A stretch of DNA of 64,000 nt from Desulfuromonas sp. GTDB lineage: Bacteria; Desulfobacterota; Desulfuromonadia; Desulfuromonadales; UBA2294. Each line of letters opens with the position of its first letter. The first letter of the stretch is position 1. A program made the translations under genes and the position numbers. Below, piece after piece: positions 6,381 through 14,593 of this stretch. The notes below the pieces were generated by a model that ran no database searches, had not been told where the DNA came from, and was given only the letters and a program-made list of their open reading frames with translations. Location of the stretch: NCBI GenBank assembly GCA_002869615.1, contig PKUH01000095.1, positions 1-64,000 on the forward strand, in the 5' to 3' direction.

Positions 6381-7814
6381 TTATTCACCATTACCGGAGA
6401 TAGTGTCGAATCGTTTTTGAAGGATTTTCACTAAGTAATTAAGTACAGGATTAGGAGATTTTGGTGTTACTTTATTCGAGTGGTAGTCAGGTTTTTCTGC
6501 AAGACCAACGAAGGCAGTTCCCGCGATTTCCTCCTTAAATTGTGGAGCTTGTCGCTGAAAACCATCGACACTCATTGCTATTGCAGCTTTGAAGGAATAT
6601 TCTCTGTGCAACTGAAATAAAGACGAATGACGATGCGCTGTAAAAGAAGTAAGCCAAACTGTTGGCAACAACAAAACACCTCTTGCAATTACACCGCCCA
6701 GAGTTACACCACTATTTATCTCCATCGCGGTGCCATCAATCCCGGGTATTTTGAAAACATAAAGAGCCAGTGGCAGTGCTGACCCGATTAAAAATGCAAT
6801 TGCCCAATAAAAAGCTTTCTTTGCGTCAATAGCTTCACTGCCATATTTTTCAGCCGCATCATTAAAAGCTTTTGCTAAACCAGCATTCGTAGCACCTTGA
6901 AGCATCCCGTCTGCTTTTTGCAGCAGTGCATCTATTTCATTACCTCGATCCTCATTCTCTTCTAGGACTTTTGAAGTCAGAGTTTCAAATTCTTCCATTT
7001 TTGTATTTTTTTTAGACAGATCTTCTTCAAATGCATCAAACTCCTCCTGATAAGAAATAACGGACTCTTTAAGAGACTCTGCACGAGTCTTGATTTCCTC
7101 AATAAGCCCTACTTTTTCAGTTATCAGATTTCTTGCAGATTCCGAATGGTCTAATACTTCTTTTGCAGTAACGTGTGTTTCCTCTATTTCCTCCAGAATC
7201 TGTTTGGAGGAAGATAGCTTTTCTTCAATTGAGACATTCCAACTTTCAGCATTTGCTAGTAAAGGTTTGATTTTTTTATTTATGGTTACTACTTCCTCAG
7301 ATAAATCCCGAAATTTTTCAATTCGATCGGCAAGATCCGAGACTCTTCCACTCAATACCAAGTCTTTAAATAGTGCAAATTTGGAAATAAAACTACCTGC
7401 GCCACTTCGGATTTCTTTCAATGATTGCCCATAATTGATTTGTCCGGCTGTAGGGTTATCTGCTCTGTTTAAATCAATAAACCTTACCCCTTGACCGGAT
7501 TCTTTTGCTTTTATAAAAAATCCGTTTATAGCATCAGCTTGGCTTTTGATATTTACTAAAGAATCGTTAACCATCTTGAACTCTGGGGACAAGCTCAATG
7601 CTGACAAAAGAGCCTTGCTGGCATTCTTTTTAGGAGGGCTAACCAGACTAAGAGCAGCGTTGAACTTGGCGTCAAACTCTGCCAGTGGCATACCCAAGGA
7701 AGGGTGCTCAGTAGTCCAATCGAATGAAAGACTTTCTAGAAATTTGACTGTAGTAGCCCATGATTTCTCACAATCGGCTGCTAGTTTTGGCAATTTTTCA
7801 AAATGGTTATCCAT
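6381..7814 (-). CDS. Coiled-coil membrane protein encoded inside the hsd operon
   Basis: I do not recognise this 477-residue protein. ATG at 7814 follows GGGAGG; an ATG 15 bases upstream overlaps that site and is less likely. Residues ~1-150 are soluble and helical. Residues ~190-320 are a long charged coiled coil (for example EKLSSSKQILEEIEETH). Two membrane spans follow at about 336-356 (AIAFLIGSALPLALYVF) and 371-390 (GVIARGVLLLPTVWLTSF), and then a soluble tail of about 80 residues. It lies between hsdS and hsdM, three bases before the original hsdM start. It could be an accessory defence effector or sensor at the membrane; no nuclease or NTPase motif is visible. Confidence 0.85.
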   Translation of the reverse strand: MDNHFEKLPKLAADCEKSWATTVKFLESLSFDWTTEHPSLGMPLAEFDAKFNAALSLVSPPKKNASKALLSALSLSPEFKMVNDSLVNIKSQADAINGFFIKAKESGQGVRFIDLNRADNPTAGQINYGQSLKEIRSGAGSFISKFALFKDLVLSGRVSDLADRIEKFRDLSEEVVTINKKIKPLLANAESWNVSIEEKLSSSKQILEEIEETHVTAKEVLDHSESARNLITEKVGLIEEIKTRAESLKESVISYQEEFDAFEEDLSKKNTKMEEFETLTSKVLEENEDRGNEIDALLQKADGMLQGATNAGLAKAFNDAAEKYGSEAIDAKKAFYWAIAFLIGSALPLALYVFKIPGIDGTAMEINSGVTLGGVIARGVLLLPTVWLTSFTAHRHSSLFQLHREYSFKAAIAMSVDGFQRQAPQFKEEIAGTAFVGLAEKPDYHSNKVTPKSPNPVLNYLVKILQKRFDTISGNGE

Positions 7815-7885
7815 TCCCGCCTCCCTCAAGTAAATTATTAAAACATCAACCTAGCAAAATATATTCAAAATATTTCCCACAAGAA

Positions 7886-9595
7886 TCAACTACAGAGCTC
7901 ACCTGAAAATGCATTTTTCAGAATCGACTGGCGCAAACGATCAGAGCGCTGTGAATTTGCCTCAATTCCTTCAACCAAGCCTGCCTCAATTGATGCAATC
8001 CGATCAAACTCTTCAAGAATTTTGGACTGTTCACTCACTGGTGGCAGGGGTATGGGTATCCCCTTAAGAATACCTAAGTTCAAAATGTCCATAGTTCCAC
8101 CATGTGAAGCTATGGCGAACATGGCCTTTACAGAAGTTGATTGCAGATAAATCTTAATAAACAACGGGTTGATTATTTCTTTATTCAGGCTGATTTTTAC
8201 TAACCGCGGATTTATTATTCCGGGCTCAATACCATCTGGGAGAATCAATACTCGCCCTATGGTACCCACTAGGCTAATAAGCAAGTCTCCTGATTTTACA
8301 GCACAAGAAAGAAGATCTTGATATTTTTGCTCATCAACATAATAGTCTCCATAATAGGGATCTTCCCTGATTACTTGCTCTTGGCCATAAATCTTATAGC
8401 CCTTCTGAACGTAGAATAACTTTTTAAGGGCTGACCCAAATGGGCCAGCCTTTATTGCATTTGGAATTCCTTCAGCAAGTTGTTCGAAGTTAGTCCAAAC
8501 CCACCCCTCCGGCAACTCCGGCAAACCATCCGTATCCGGCGCAACAGGCTCCTTGTACTTCCCCCTCCCCTGCCAATTCGCACGCCGCTCTTCAAGAATC
8601 CGCTCCAACAGCTTGTCGGCAGGTTCAACATCACCTGCCTGCCTCGTTCTCCCGGCTGCAAGCTCTCGCTTCAACCATTTGCGACCAAAGCCGGTCTTGA
8701 GCCATTTTTCTCTTTCAGCAGCCTCAGCTCTCGTGTCGTGTTCTTCGTAATGGGCGATCTTCACCGGCTTGTGCTTTTGAGTCCATTCGGCCCCTTGCCC
8801 CTGGCGGTGTTCCTTCCAGCGACGCTCGATGTCATCGGTGTGCCCGATATAGATGCTGTCATCGTCACACAGGATGGCGTAGGTGTAGAACTTGCCGGGA
8901 ACCGAACTCGGCGCAGGTAAATGCTGCTTGCGCCATTCTTCGGTGAGCTTGCCTTCGACGGAGGCTTTGAGGACGGAGGCTTTGTAGCGCTTGAGATTGG
9001 CCTTGACGCGCTTGAGGTTGGCGACGGCTTCATCGAGGCGGGAGAATTGCTTTTCGATCTCCGCGACGATGCGTTTTTGTTGTTCAAGGGGAGCAATGGG
9101 TATCTCAATCGGATAAATCTCGCCTTTGTTAAAACCATTTTGCGCTGACCGCGAGATCATGTGAATAGGAGTTTGAAACAATGGGGTCTGAAGCAAATAA
9201 AATAGATATTTGGGGAAGATTATTTCCTTATCGAAAATAGTCTTGGCAAGGGCGACGTTATATGCGCCCTCCATACCCGTCAAGATCCTGCCAAGTGAAG
9301 CTCCATAACGAGCAATTAAGACATCATCTTTTTCACAAAATTTAGTAACTTTATTTCTTGGAACGTAAGTTGGTACAGGTTTCTTTCCAAAATCTCTAAT
9401 TTGGAGGAGTCGAACATAATCGTCTTTCGGTTCATATATAAAATTACTTTTAGGAGGCTGACTACCACCTTGAATATCTATCACATCACCGAGTTGAACA
9501 ACTTTCCACCCTGAAGGAAAGGTCTTCACATCAAGCTTGATGATTCTCTGACCTACATTTTCGGCCTTATATTGTGATTCTGCTATAACACTCAC
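7886..9595 (-). CDS. hsdS: Type I restriction-modification specificity subunit HsdS with an internal GIY-YIG domain
   Basis: This 569-residue protein starts by overlapping the hsdR stop (ATGA). Target-recognition domain 1 spans about residues 28-175 (PSGWKVVQLGDV...IPIAPLEQQKRIV) and the first conserved coiled coil about 180-225 (ending TEEWRKQH). Residues 226-321 are an inserted GIY-YIG domain: YTYAIL at 237-242, YIG at 249-251, Arg258-Arg259, and REK with the probable catalytic Glu296. After it the usual DVEPADKLLERILEERRANW resumes, followed by target-recognition domain 2 (LPEGWVWTNFEQLAEG) and its distal conserved region. The insert is exactly 96 codons, bounded by palindromic-element ends, in a loop between conserved helices. 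Confidence 0.93.
   Translation of the reverse strand: MSVIAESQYKAENVGQRIIKLDVKTFPSGWKVVQLGDVIDIQGGSQPPKSNFIYEPKDDYVRLLQIRDFGKKPVPTYVPRNKVTKFCEKDDVLIARYGASLGRILTGMEGAYNVALAKTIFDKEIIFPKYLFYLLQTPLFQTPIHMISRSAQNGFNKGEIYPIEIPIAPLEQQKRIVAEIEKQFSRLDEAVANLKRVKANLKRYKASVLKASVEGKLTEEWRKQHLPAPSSVPGKFYTYAILCDDDSIYIGHTDDIERRWKEHRQGQGAEWTQKHKPVKIAHYEEHDTRAEAAEREKWLKTGFGRKWLKRELAAGRTRQAGDVEPADKLLERILEERRANWQGRGKYKEPVAPDTDGLPELPEGWVWTNFEQLAEGIPNAIKAGPFGSALKKLFYVQKGYKIYGQEQVIREDPYYGDYYVDEQKYQDLLSCAVKSGDLLISLVGTIGRVLILPDGIEPGIINPRLVKISLNKEIINPLFIKIYLQSTSVKAMFAIASHGGTMDILNLGILKGIPIPLPPVSEQSKILEEFDRIASIEAGLVEGIEANSQRSDRLRQSILKNAFSGELCS
8634..8921 (-). mobile_element. GIY-YIG-encoding palindromic element inserted in hsdS
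   Basis: The 288-bp insert is bounded on the coding strand by TTTACCTGCGCC (8921-8910) and GAGGCAGGCAGG (8645-8634). These are the same ends as the short palindromic elements in hsdR and hsdM. Between them lies a complete GIY-YIG domain of about 80 residues in frame with hsdS. The simplest reading is that this is a nuclease-bearing member of the family and the 30-60 bp copies are internally deleted relatives. No target-site duplication can be assigned with certainty. Confidence 0.65.
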
Positions 9596-12504
9596 GCCGC
9601 CAAAACCTCATTCAATTCATCAATAATCAAATTCAAATCTTCCCCAAACAGTTGCCACACCTTGCCAATGCCTCCCTCCTGCGCAAACGGCGCATAATCG
9701 AAATCATCCGTCTCAATCTGAAGGTTGGCGGCAATGTGATCACGAATCATCTCCAGCCACTTGCGCTGCTCGGCGGTAAAACCTGCCTGCCTCGCTCCGC
9801 TCCGCGCAGGCAAGCTCTCTTGTTGTGCCATCCACGCCTTAAAGTTGACATTAACCCGTTCCGGGAACGGCACCAGCTCATTATCCTGATGCATGGCAAA
9901 CCGCACCAGCGAGACCAGATCGGTCAAGATATGATTCGCCGCAGCTCCCCGCACCTTGCCCGCCTCCAGCTTCTGGTAGGCCGCCCACAGCTCATCGGGC
10001 ACCCGCTTCTCCCACCCCTGCGGATGGGTCTGGTAGATGCGGAGCTGCTCGACCTGGGCCACCAGCTTCTCGGCCAAGTCTTTAATATGGCCGTAGGTGA
10101 GACGTTTGCCTGCCTGCGTCACGGTGTGACGCGCAGGTAAACTGTAAAGAATCTGCAAGGCGGTGATTTCGTCTTTATTCTCTTCAATAAACTGCTCGAA
10201 CGATTCGACCACCCCCCTGGCCTTCTCCTCGGTGAAGCCGGAGAAAATCACCGTATCGGTGCTGACCGTATCGATAATCTGCTCGTTCTTCTTCTTAATC
10301 TCCAACAGCAGCTCACGCAACTGCGGGTTGCAGAGTGGCTTGACCGCTTCACCAATCACCTGGGCTGCCGCCTGTTTCATTTCCTGATCGGTTGGTTCAC
10401 TTCTGTCCGCCTGCCTGCCTTGCTCCACGCGGCGCAGGTAAACCCGGGCCAGATGATTATCCGGATCGAGGGCTTCGACCAGGTCACCGTTCAATTCCTT
10501 CAAACTCTTGCCGTCGAGAAGCTCCGTCACCTCGGCCTGCTCGTCTGCCGTCAGCTTCTTCTCCATCCGCGCCAGTCGTGCCGCGACCGATGAGACCACA
10601 TCGATCTCGGCATTGCCGAAGGCGACCGCCTGCAACAGCTTCTCGAAGCCGACATTCTTCTTCCGCTCCATGGGGAGCGAATCGGTCTGGTCCATCTCAC
10701 AGACCCCGACCGCATAGACGATGACGAAATGATCCTTGGTGACGGCGTCAGGAGTAACCGCTTGCAGGTCGTTGTCGTTGATGATGCGGACCCCGCGCCC
10801 TTTCATCTGCTCGAAGTAGGCGCGCGACTTGACGGTGCGCATGAAGAACACGCACTCGCAGGCCTTGATGTCGGTGCCGGTAGCGATCATATCGACGGTG
10901 ACGGCGATACGCGGGAAGTAACTGTTGCGGAAGGCGGCGATCAGATCTTCCGGCTTCTGCCCAGTAGTGCGGTAAGTGATCTTCTGGGCGAAATCGTTCC
11001 CCTTGCCGAACTCCTCGCGGACAATCTTGACGATATCCTCGGCGTGAGAGTCGTCCTTGGCGAAGATCAGAGTCTTCGGCACCTCGGTCCGGTTCGGGAA
11101 TATCTCGGTAAAGAGCTTGTCGCGGAAGGTGCGGATAACGGTGCGGATTTGGTCGACGGCGACCACGTCACGATCGAGCTGCTTGGCCTCGTAGCTGACA
11201 TCGTCGTCGAGCTGCTCCCAGCGCACCTCGCGGGTCTCGCGATCGCGCTTATCGACGTAATAGCCTGCCTCGACCTCGCCCCCCTGCTCGCTGATGGCCG
11301 TCTTGATGCGGTAGACGTCGTAATTGACATTAACCCCATCGGCAACGGCGTGCGGATGGCCATATTCCATAACCAGGTTCTTGTTGAAAAAACCAAAGGT
11401 CTGCTTCGAGGGAGTCGCGGTCAGGCCGATCAGGTAGGCATCGAAATATTCGAGCACCTGGCGCCAGAGGTTATAGATCGAGCGGTGGCATTCGTCGGTG
11501 ACGATGATATCGAAGGTGCCGATCGGGAAGTCGGGGTTGTACTCAATCGGCTCCGGCTCCTTGAACAGCGAGCCGAGTTCATCCATCGACTCTTCGTCCA
11601 TCTCCTCCGGCAGCTCGCGACCCTTGAGCATCGAGAAGAGCCGCTGGATGGTGCAGATGGTGACCCGCGCGGTGGTGTCGAGTATGTTGCTGGTCATATG
11701 CTGGACGATGTACTCCTCGCTGAACTTGAAGTTGTTATACGGTGAGACGAACTGCTGGAACTCCTTGAGGGTCTGCCGCCCGAGGTTGCCACGATCGACC
11801 AGGAACAATACCCGCCGTGCGCCGGCGAACTTGATGAGCCGGTAGATGAAGTTGATGGCGGTAAAGGTCTTGCCTGAGCCGGTCGCCATCTGGATCAATG
11901 CACGCGGACGGTTCTCCTTGAGGGAGACTTCAAGATTCTCAATTGCCTTGATCTGTGCCGGCCACAATCCTTCGGTGATCAACTCCGGCATCTGCTGCAT
12001 GCGTGAGAGAAAGGTCGCCGGTTGGCCATAAGCAGAAAACGAGTCAGCCGCTACTTGACCGATTTCTGGCGAGACAGTAAGAGCGCTATCCAGCAGACTT
12101 GCTAGCATCTCCGGTCGATGGAAAGCAAAGACATTACGTGAGCGGGGCTCTGGATCGAGACTATTGGTGAAGCGGGTTTCAATCCCAGTCGATTCATAGC
12201 AAAATGGCAGCGGGTTATGCCAAGCAGGGAGACTTACTGGCAAGCCTGTAGTGTACTTGGCAGACTGCACCTCAACACCTGTCAGTGTTGAGCCGACCTT
12301 TTTTGCCTCAATGACTCCTGCAGCTTTTTGATCGACATACAACAGGTAGTCAGCAAAACCATAACCAGAAAGCGGAAACTCTCGGATCGCCACGCCACGA
12401 CCAGCATGAATGTTGGTAGCAGAGACATCCTGCACCTGCCACCCACATGCTGTGAGCATAGCATCAATTTGTTTTCTGGCTTCAGCTTCTGGTGCGGGAG
12501 TCAT
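9592..12504 (-). CDS. hsdR: Type I restriction-modification system endonuclease/translocase subunit HsdR
   Basis: This 970-residue protein has an N-terminal PD-(D/E)xK nuclease domain (FADYLLYVDQKAAGVIEAKK). An SF2 helicase follows, with Walker A in ATGSGKTFTA, DECH in TDECHRSIYN, LTATP, and QMKGRGVR as motif VI. The C-terminal helical region binds the HsdM/HsdS core. ATG at 12504 gives MTPAPEAEARKQID; the ribosome binding site is weak. Three in-frame palindromic elements lie in the C-terminal third (VYLRRVEQGRQADRS, SLPARHTVTQAGKR, SLPARSGARQAGF). The stop overlaps the hsdS start. The long open frames on the opposite strand are coding shadows. Confidence 0.96.
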   Translation of the reverse strand: MTPAPEAEARKQIDAMLTACGWQVQDVSATNIHAGRGVAIREFPLSGYGFADYLLYVDQKAAGVIEAKKVGSTLTGVEVQSAKYTTGLPVSLPAWHNPLPFCYESTGIETRFTNSLDPEPRSRNVFAFHRPEMLASLLDSALTVSPEIGQVAADSFSAYGQPATFLSRMQQMPELITEGLWPAQIKAIENLEVSLKENRPRALIQMATGSGKTFTAINFIYRLIKFAGARRVLFLVDRGNLGRQTLKEFQQFVSPYNNFKFSEEYIVQHMTSNILDTTARVTICTIQRLFSMLKGRELPEEMDEESMDELGSLFKEPEPIEYNPDFPIGTFDIIVTDECHRSIYNLWRQVLEYFDAYLIGLTATPSKQTFGFFNKNLVMEYGHPHAVADGVNVNYDVYRIKTAISEQGGEVEAGYYVDKRDRETREVRWEQLDDDVSYEAKQLDRDVVAVDQIRTVIRTFRDKLFTEIFPNRTEVPKTLIFAKDDSHAEDIVKIVREEFGKGNDFAQKITYRTTGQKPEDLIAAFRNSYFPRIAVTVDMIATGTDIKACECVFFMRTVKSRAYFEQMKGRGVRIINDNDLQAVTPDAVTKDHFVIVYAVGVCEMDQTDSLPMERKKNVGFEKLLQAVAFGNAEIDVVSSVAARLARMEKKLTADEQAEVTELLDGKSLKELNGDLVEALDPDNHLARVYLRRVEQGRQADRSEPTDQEMKQAAAQVIGEAVKPLCNPQLRELLLEIKKKNEQIIDTVSTDTVIFSGFTEEKARGVVESFEQFIEENKDEITALQILYSLPARHTVTQAGKRLTYGHIKDLAEKLVAQVEQLRIYQTHPQGWEKRVPDELWAAYQKLEAGKVRGAAANHILTDLVSLVRFAMHQDNELVPFPERVNVNFKAWMAQQESLPARSGARQAGFTAEQRKWLEMIRDHIAANLQIETDDFDYAPFAQEGGIGKVWQLFGEDLNLIIDELNEVLAA
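9782..9816. repeat. Intragenic palindromic element in hsdR (C-terminal)
   Basis: On the coding strand AGCTTGCCTGCGCGGAGC is followed by GGAGCGAGGCAGGCAGG. It encodes LPARSGARQAG. It is nearly the mirror of the hsdM copy at 4880-4914. Confidence 0.75.
10108..10141. repeat. Intragenic palindromic element in hsdR (central)
   Basis: On the coding strand TTTACCTGCGCGTCAC pairs with GTGACGCAGGCAGGC around ACC. It has the family ends and a strong GCGTCAC/GTGACGC stem, and encodes LPARHTVTQAG in frame. Confidence 0.78.
10409..10442. repeat. Intragenic palindromic element in hsdR
   Basis: On the coding strand GTTTACCTGCGCCGCG leads to CAAGGCAGGCAGGCG. This copy is read in a different phase (YLRRVEQGRQAD), so the LPA...QAG peptide is lost while the DNA ends are kept. 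Confidence 0.7.
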
Positions 12505-12580
12505 AATAAATTTTCTTCATCAATAATAAATTTGATTTCTGAATAAGAGTAAGATATAAATTGCTACATGGAGTTGGGAT

Positions 12581-12617
12581 GAGACCTGCCCGGTCTCAAT
12601 GAGGTCCTTCCCGGACT
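12581..12617. other. Tandem hairpins between the DUF3800 gene and hsdR
   Basis: GAGACC-TGCCC-GGTCTC (12581-12597) and GGTCC-TTCCC-GGACT (12603-12617) are two compact hairpins inside a larger GGAGT...ACTCC pairing. In the direction of the operon (minus) no T-run follows, so they may be RNA-processing or stability elements rather than a terminator. Confidence 0.4.
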
Positions 12618-12639
12618 GGCCCTGACTCCTTTTTTATTT

Positions 12640-13410
12640 CTACCATGTCCCTCTGATTGTGTATTTCACTTCCCCATCAACCTTCTTTTCATCGTATCTT
12701 ACAAAACCAAATCGCTTCCCATCTTTCGATTCCCATTGTAATTTGCACATTGATTTATAAAGGCTCATAACGGCTTGCTTTTTCTGCGCTCTCTTTGAAA
12801 GCAGATGCGCCATAATATCTGCTACTTGCACTCCTGGACTCACATTCGAAACGGCGAAATAAGGGTAACTCGATATATTTTTCAAGCCCATACCATTTAT
12901 GTAATTGTGTATAGCGATTGCAATCCCCTGCTGCGCCCCAAGTCTCTGATCAAAAACCAAATTAACCTTCTTCCCTTTGTGATCCTCACGAGCAGCTTGA
13001 GAAACGTTTTCAAGCATTTCTTTAAATGGTCTTGAAAGTTTCTTTGGGTCCGGGGAAAGTAAAGATGGATTTGCGTCCTCTCTGAAAACAGTTGAGGCAA
13101 AGGCTTTAAGGTAGAAATCTCCATGGTCTACTATTGGAAATGAGAGAATCTCTTTTACAATACTGATGTTGTTAGGAAATGGTTTCCCCGGCGTAATCAT
13201 TTCCAAAACTTTTTTAGATAGTAGTTGTTTCCCTTTTAAATCCTTCGTCTTGTCTTTGGCGTTTTCTTTACCAAAATATTTCTTTCTGGTGTCATATAAA
13301 AACTTATCGAGCCGCATCAGCTGGTTTTCTAGAACCAGGATTCCAAACAACACACCAAAATGCGGATTATGGTTTTCCGGCGGCCAGCTTTCATCAACAA
13401 ATAGCCACAT
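12640..13410 (-). CDS. DUF3800 domain protein, first gene of the restriction operon
   Basis: This 256-residue protein starts MWLFVDESWPPENH at 13410 behind GAGGGAGGGG. The early acidic motif VDES, the central LVFDQR and the late VQVADIMAHL match the DUF3800 family, whose members carry an RNase H-like arrangement of acidic residues and are common in defence islands. Biochemical activity is not established for the family. It is the promoter-proximal gene before hsdR, separated by 135 bp with hairpins. The stop is TAG. Confidence 0.8.
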   Translation of the reverse strand: MWLFVDESWPPENHNPHFGVLFGILVLENQLMRLDKFLYDTRKKYFGKENAKDKTKDLKGKQLLSKKVLEMITPGKPFPNNISIVKEILSFPIVDHGDFYLKAFASTVFREDANPSLLSPDPKKLSRPFKEMLENVSQAAREDHKGKKVNLVFDQRLGAQQGIAIAIHNYINGMGLKNISSYPYFAVSNVSPGVQVADIMAHLLSKRAQKKQAVMSLYKSMCKLQWESKDGKRFGFVRYDEKKVDGEVKYTIRGTW

Positions 13411-13431
13411 TCCACCCCTCCCTCAAAAAAC

Positions 13432-13467
13432 AAAAAACCGCCTGGCCATCACACCGGCCCAAGCGGT
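13432..13467 (-). terminator. Intrinsic terminator just upstream of the DUF3800 start codon
   Basis: On the minus strand ACCGCTTGGGCC pairs with GGCCAGGCGGT and is followed by TTTTTTGTTTTTTG. It ends only about 20 bases before the DUF3800 start. It either isolates the operon from upstream transcription or acts as an attenuator in its leader. Confidence 0.75.
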
Positions 13468-13470
13468 CAT

Positions 13471-13702
13471 CCTCAAGTATTCAACTAACCCCGCCTCCAG
13501 CAAACCCATCTGAAACTCCAGTAAAACCAGTTGTCAGATATCAGTTGGCAGTCATCAGTGAAACCAACCGAAACAACCCAAATAAAAACAATAAATATTG
13601 ATCAATCAAAGCCGATCAACTCAAAATAATTAACTTAAACAAACTACAGGTTTTTCATTCAAAAAGCAAAGCTGGATTGCCGATCAAGTCGAGAATGAAA
13701 CA
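13471..13702. other. Intergenic leader without a gene
   Basis: AT-rich sequence lies between two minus-strand terminators. A weak promoter-like TTGATC plus downstream AT-rich box can be found on the minus strand, but nothing strong. No reading frame with a ribosome binding site is visible. Confidence 0.4.
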
Positions 13703-13735
13703 CAAAAAAGGCCCCGGAATAATCCGGAGCCTTTT
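13703..13735 (-). terminator. Terminator after the tRNA-Val 3' remnant
   Basis: On the minus strand GGCTCCGG-ATTATT-CCGGGGCC forms a stem followed by TTTTTTG. It lies directly after the duplicated tRNA-Val 3' end and was probably the original terminator of this tRNA gene before insertion of the mini-island. Confidence 0.8.
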
Positions 13736-13740
13736 GTTTC

Positions 13741-13789
13741 TGGTGGGCGTTACTGGGATCGAACCAGTGCCCCCTGCCGTGTGAAGGCT
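13741..13789 (-). repeat. Duplicated 3' end of tRNA-Val: attachment-site remnant
   Basis: This 48-bp stretch copies the anticodon loop, T arm, acceptor 3' strand and CCA of the intact tRNA-Val at 15128-15202, with two mismatches. It is in the same orientation. Upstream of the anticodon arm the match ends abruptly. Such partial duplication is the usual trace of tyrosine-recombinase integration at a tRNA 3' end. Everything between 13790 and 15127 would be the inserted segment. Confidence 0.85.
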
Positions 13790-13882
13790 TTTTCGACTTT
13801 CACCAATCTTTCAAAACCCCTATTTTTAGGGGCTTCTGAGATTTCACCACCTTATTTTTGGTATTTACATCATCCATAATAG

Positions 13883-14593
13883 TCACTTTTTAGTCACTGT
13901 ATCCTTCAAAATTATATGGGATGGTTCGAAGCCGATAGCCTTGCAGGATTCTCGAATCATGTACCGGGTCTTCTTGCTCATCCTGTATCCCCCGGCCATC
14001 GCCTCAAGCACCTTAATATCCAATTGCCCGGCAAGAAGACCACATTGCTCCAGATCTTTCTCCTTTTTCCACTCTTGAGGACGCCGCTGGGCGACGATCA
14101 GTTTTTGGAAAAAGAGTGCTTCCGGCCGGGGAATGCGAATCAGGCAGCCCGCGAACTCAACCTCGATCGGATCGATAAACAGAATATCAATGAACGGCAT
14201 CGCCTGGGCAATGACATTGAATTTCCGAACCATCTTGACCTCTTCTCGTCCACCCGGGCGATGCACCAGGAATTCAACCTCATACAAATCGGTCAAAAAC
14301 TTCTGCAAGCCGGTTTCACTGTCAGTGACCGGCTCCATCCCCAGAGCCTTGAATTCTGCTTCGAGGTCAATCGCTCTGGCTTCCTTCAAAATCCCCGGCA
14401 CCAGTGCAAAGTCTATATCGCCAGTCCGCAGCACATACTTTATACCGAGCACCTCTTCATAGAAGAGCATTGCCCAGCTACCGACAAGCAGACCGTCATT
14501 AAAGAAATCGGCTTTATCGAGAACTTTCAGCAGTTCGAGGATTTCGGCAGGCAACCCAAGGTCACTATCAACTTTGTACTTGGCCAACTTCAA
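13883..14593 (-). CDS. Nucleotidyltransferase-fold protein in the tRNA-Val mini-island
   Basis: The 236-residue protein carries the nucleotidyltransferase signature GSWAMLFYEEVLG (G-S helix), followed by RTGDIDFAL, where the two Asp are expected to bind metal. This resembles minimal or AbiEii-type nucleotidyltransferases. Later it has VEFLVHRPGG and IPRPEALFFQKLIVAQRR, like the helical part of such proteins. Its ATG overlaps the upstream gene's stop by four bases. With the small upstream partner and operator-like boxes it could be a toxin-antitoxin-like module; that role is inferred. Confidence 0.75.
   Translation of the reverse strand: MKLAKYKVDSDLGLPAEILELLKVLDKADFFNDGLLVGSWAMLFYEEVLGIKYVLRTGDIDFALVPGILKEARAIDLEAEFKALGMEPVTDSETGLQKFLTDLYEVEFLVHRPGGREEVKMVRKFNVIAQAMPFIDILFIDPIEVEFAGCLIRIPRPEALFFQKLIVAQRRPQEWKKEKDLEQCGLLAGQLDIKVLEAMAGGYRMSKKTRYMIRESCKAIGFEPSHIILKDTVTKK

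Noticed and set aside
11260-11285. GCCTGCCTC in hsdR as another palindromic element
   Set aside because: It encodes the family-typical VEAGYYVDKRD and lacks the paired end, so it is ordinary coding sequence.
10729-11745. Long plus-strand open frame opposite hsdR (and similar ones opposite hsdM, leuS and cheA)
   Set aside because: These are antisense shadows of high-GC coding genes, without ribosome binding sites or recognisable domains.
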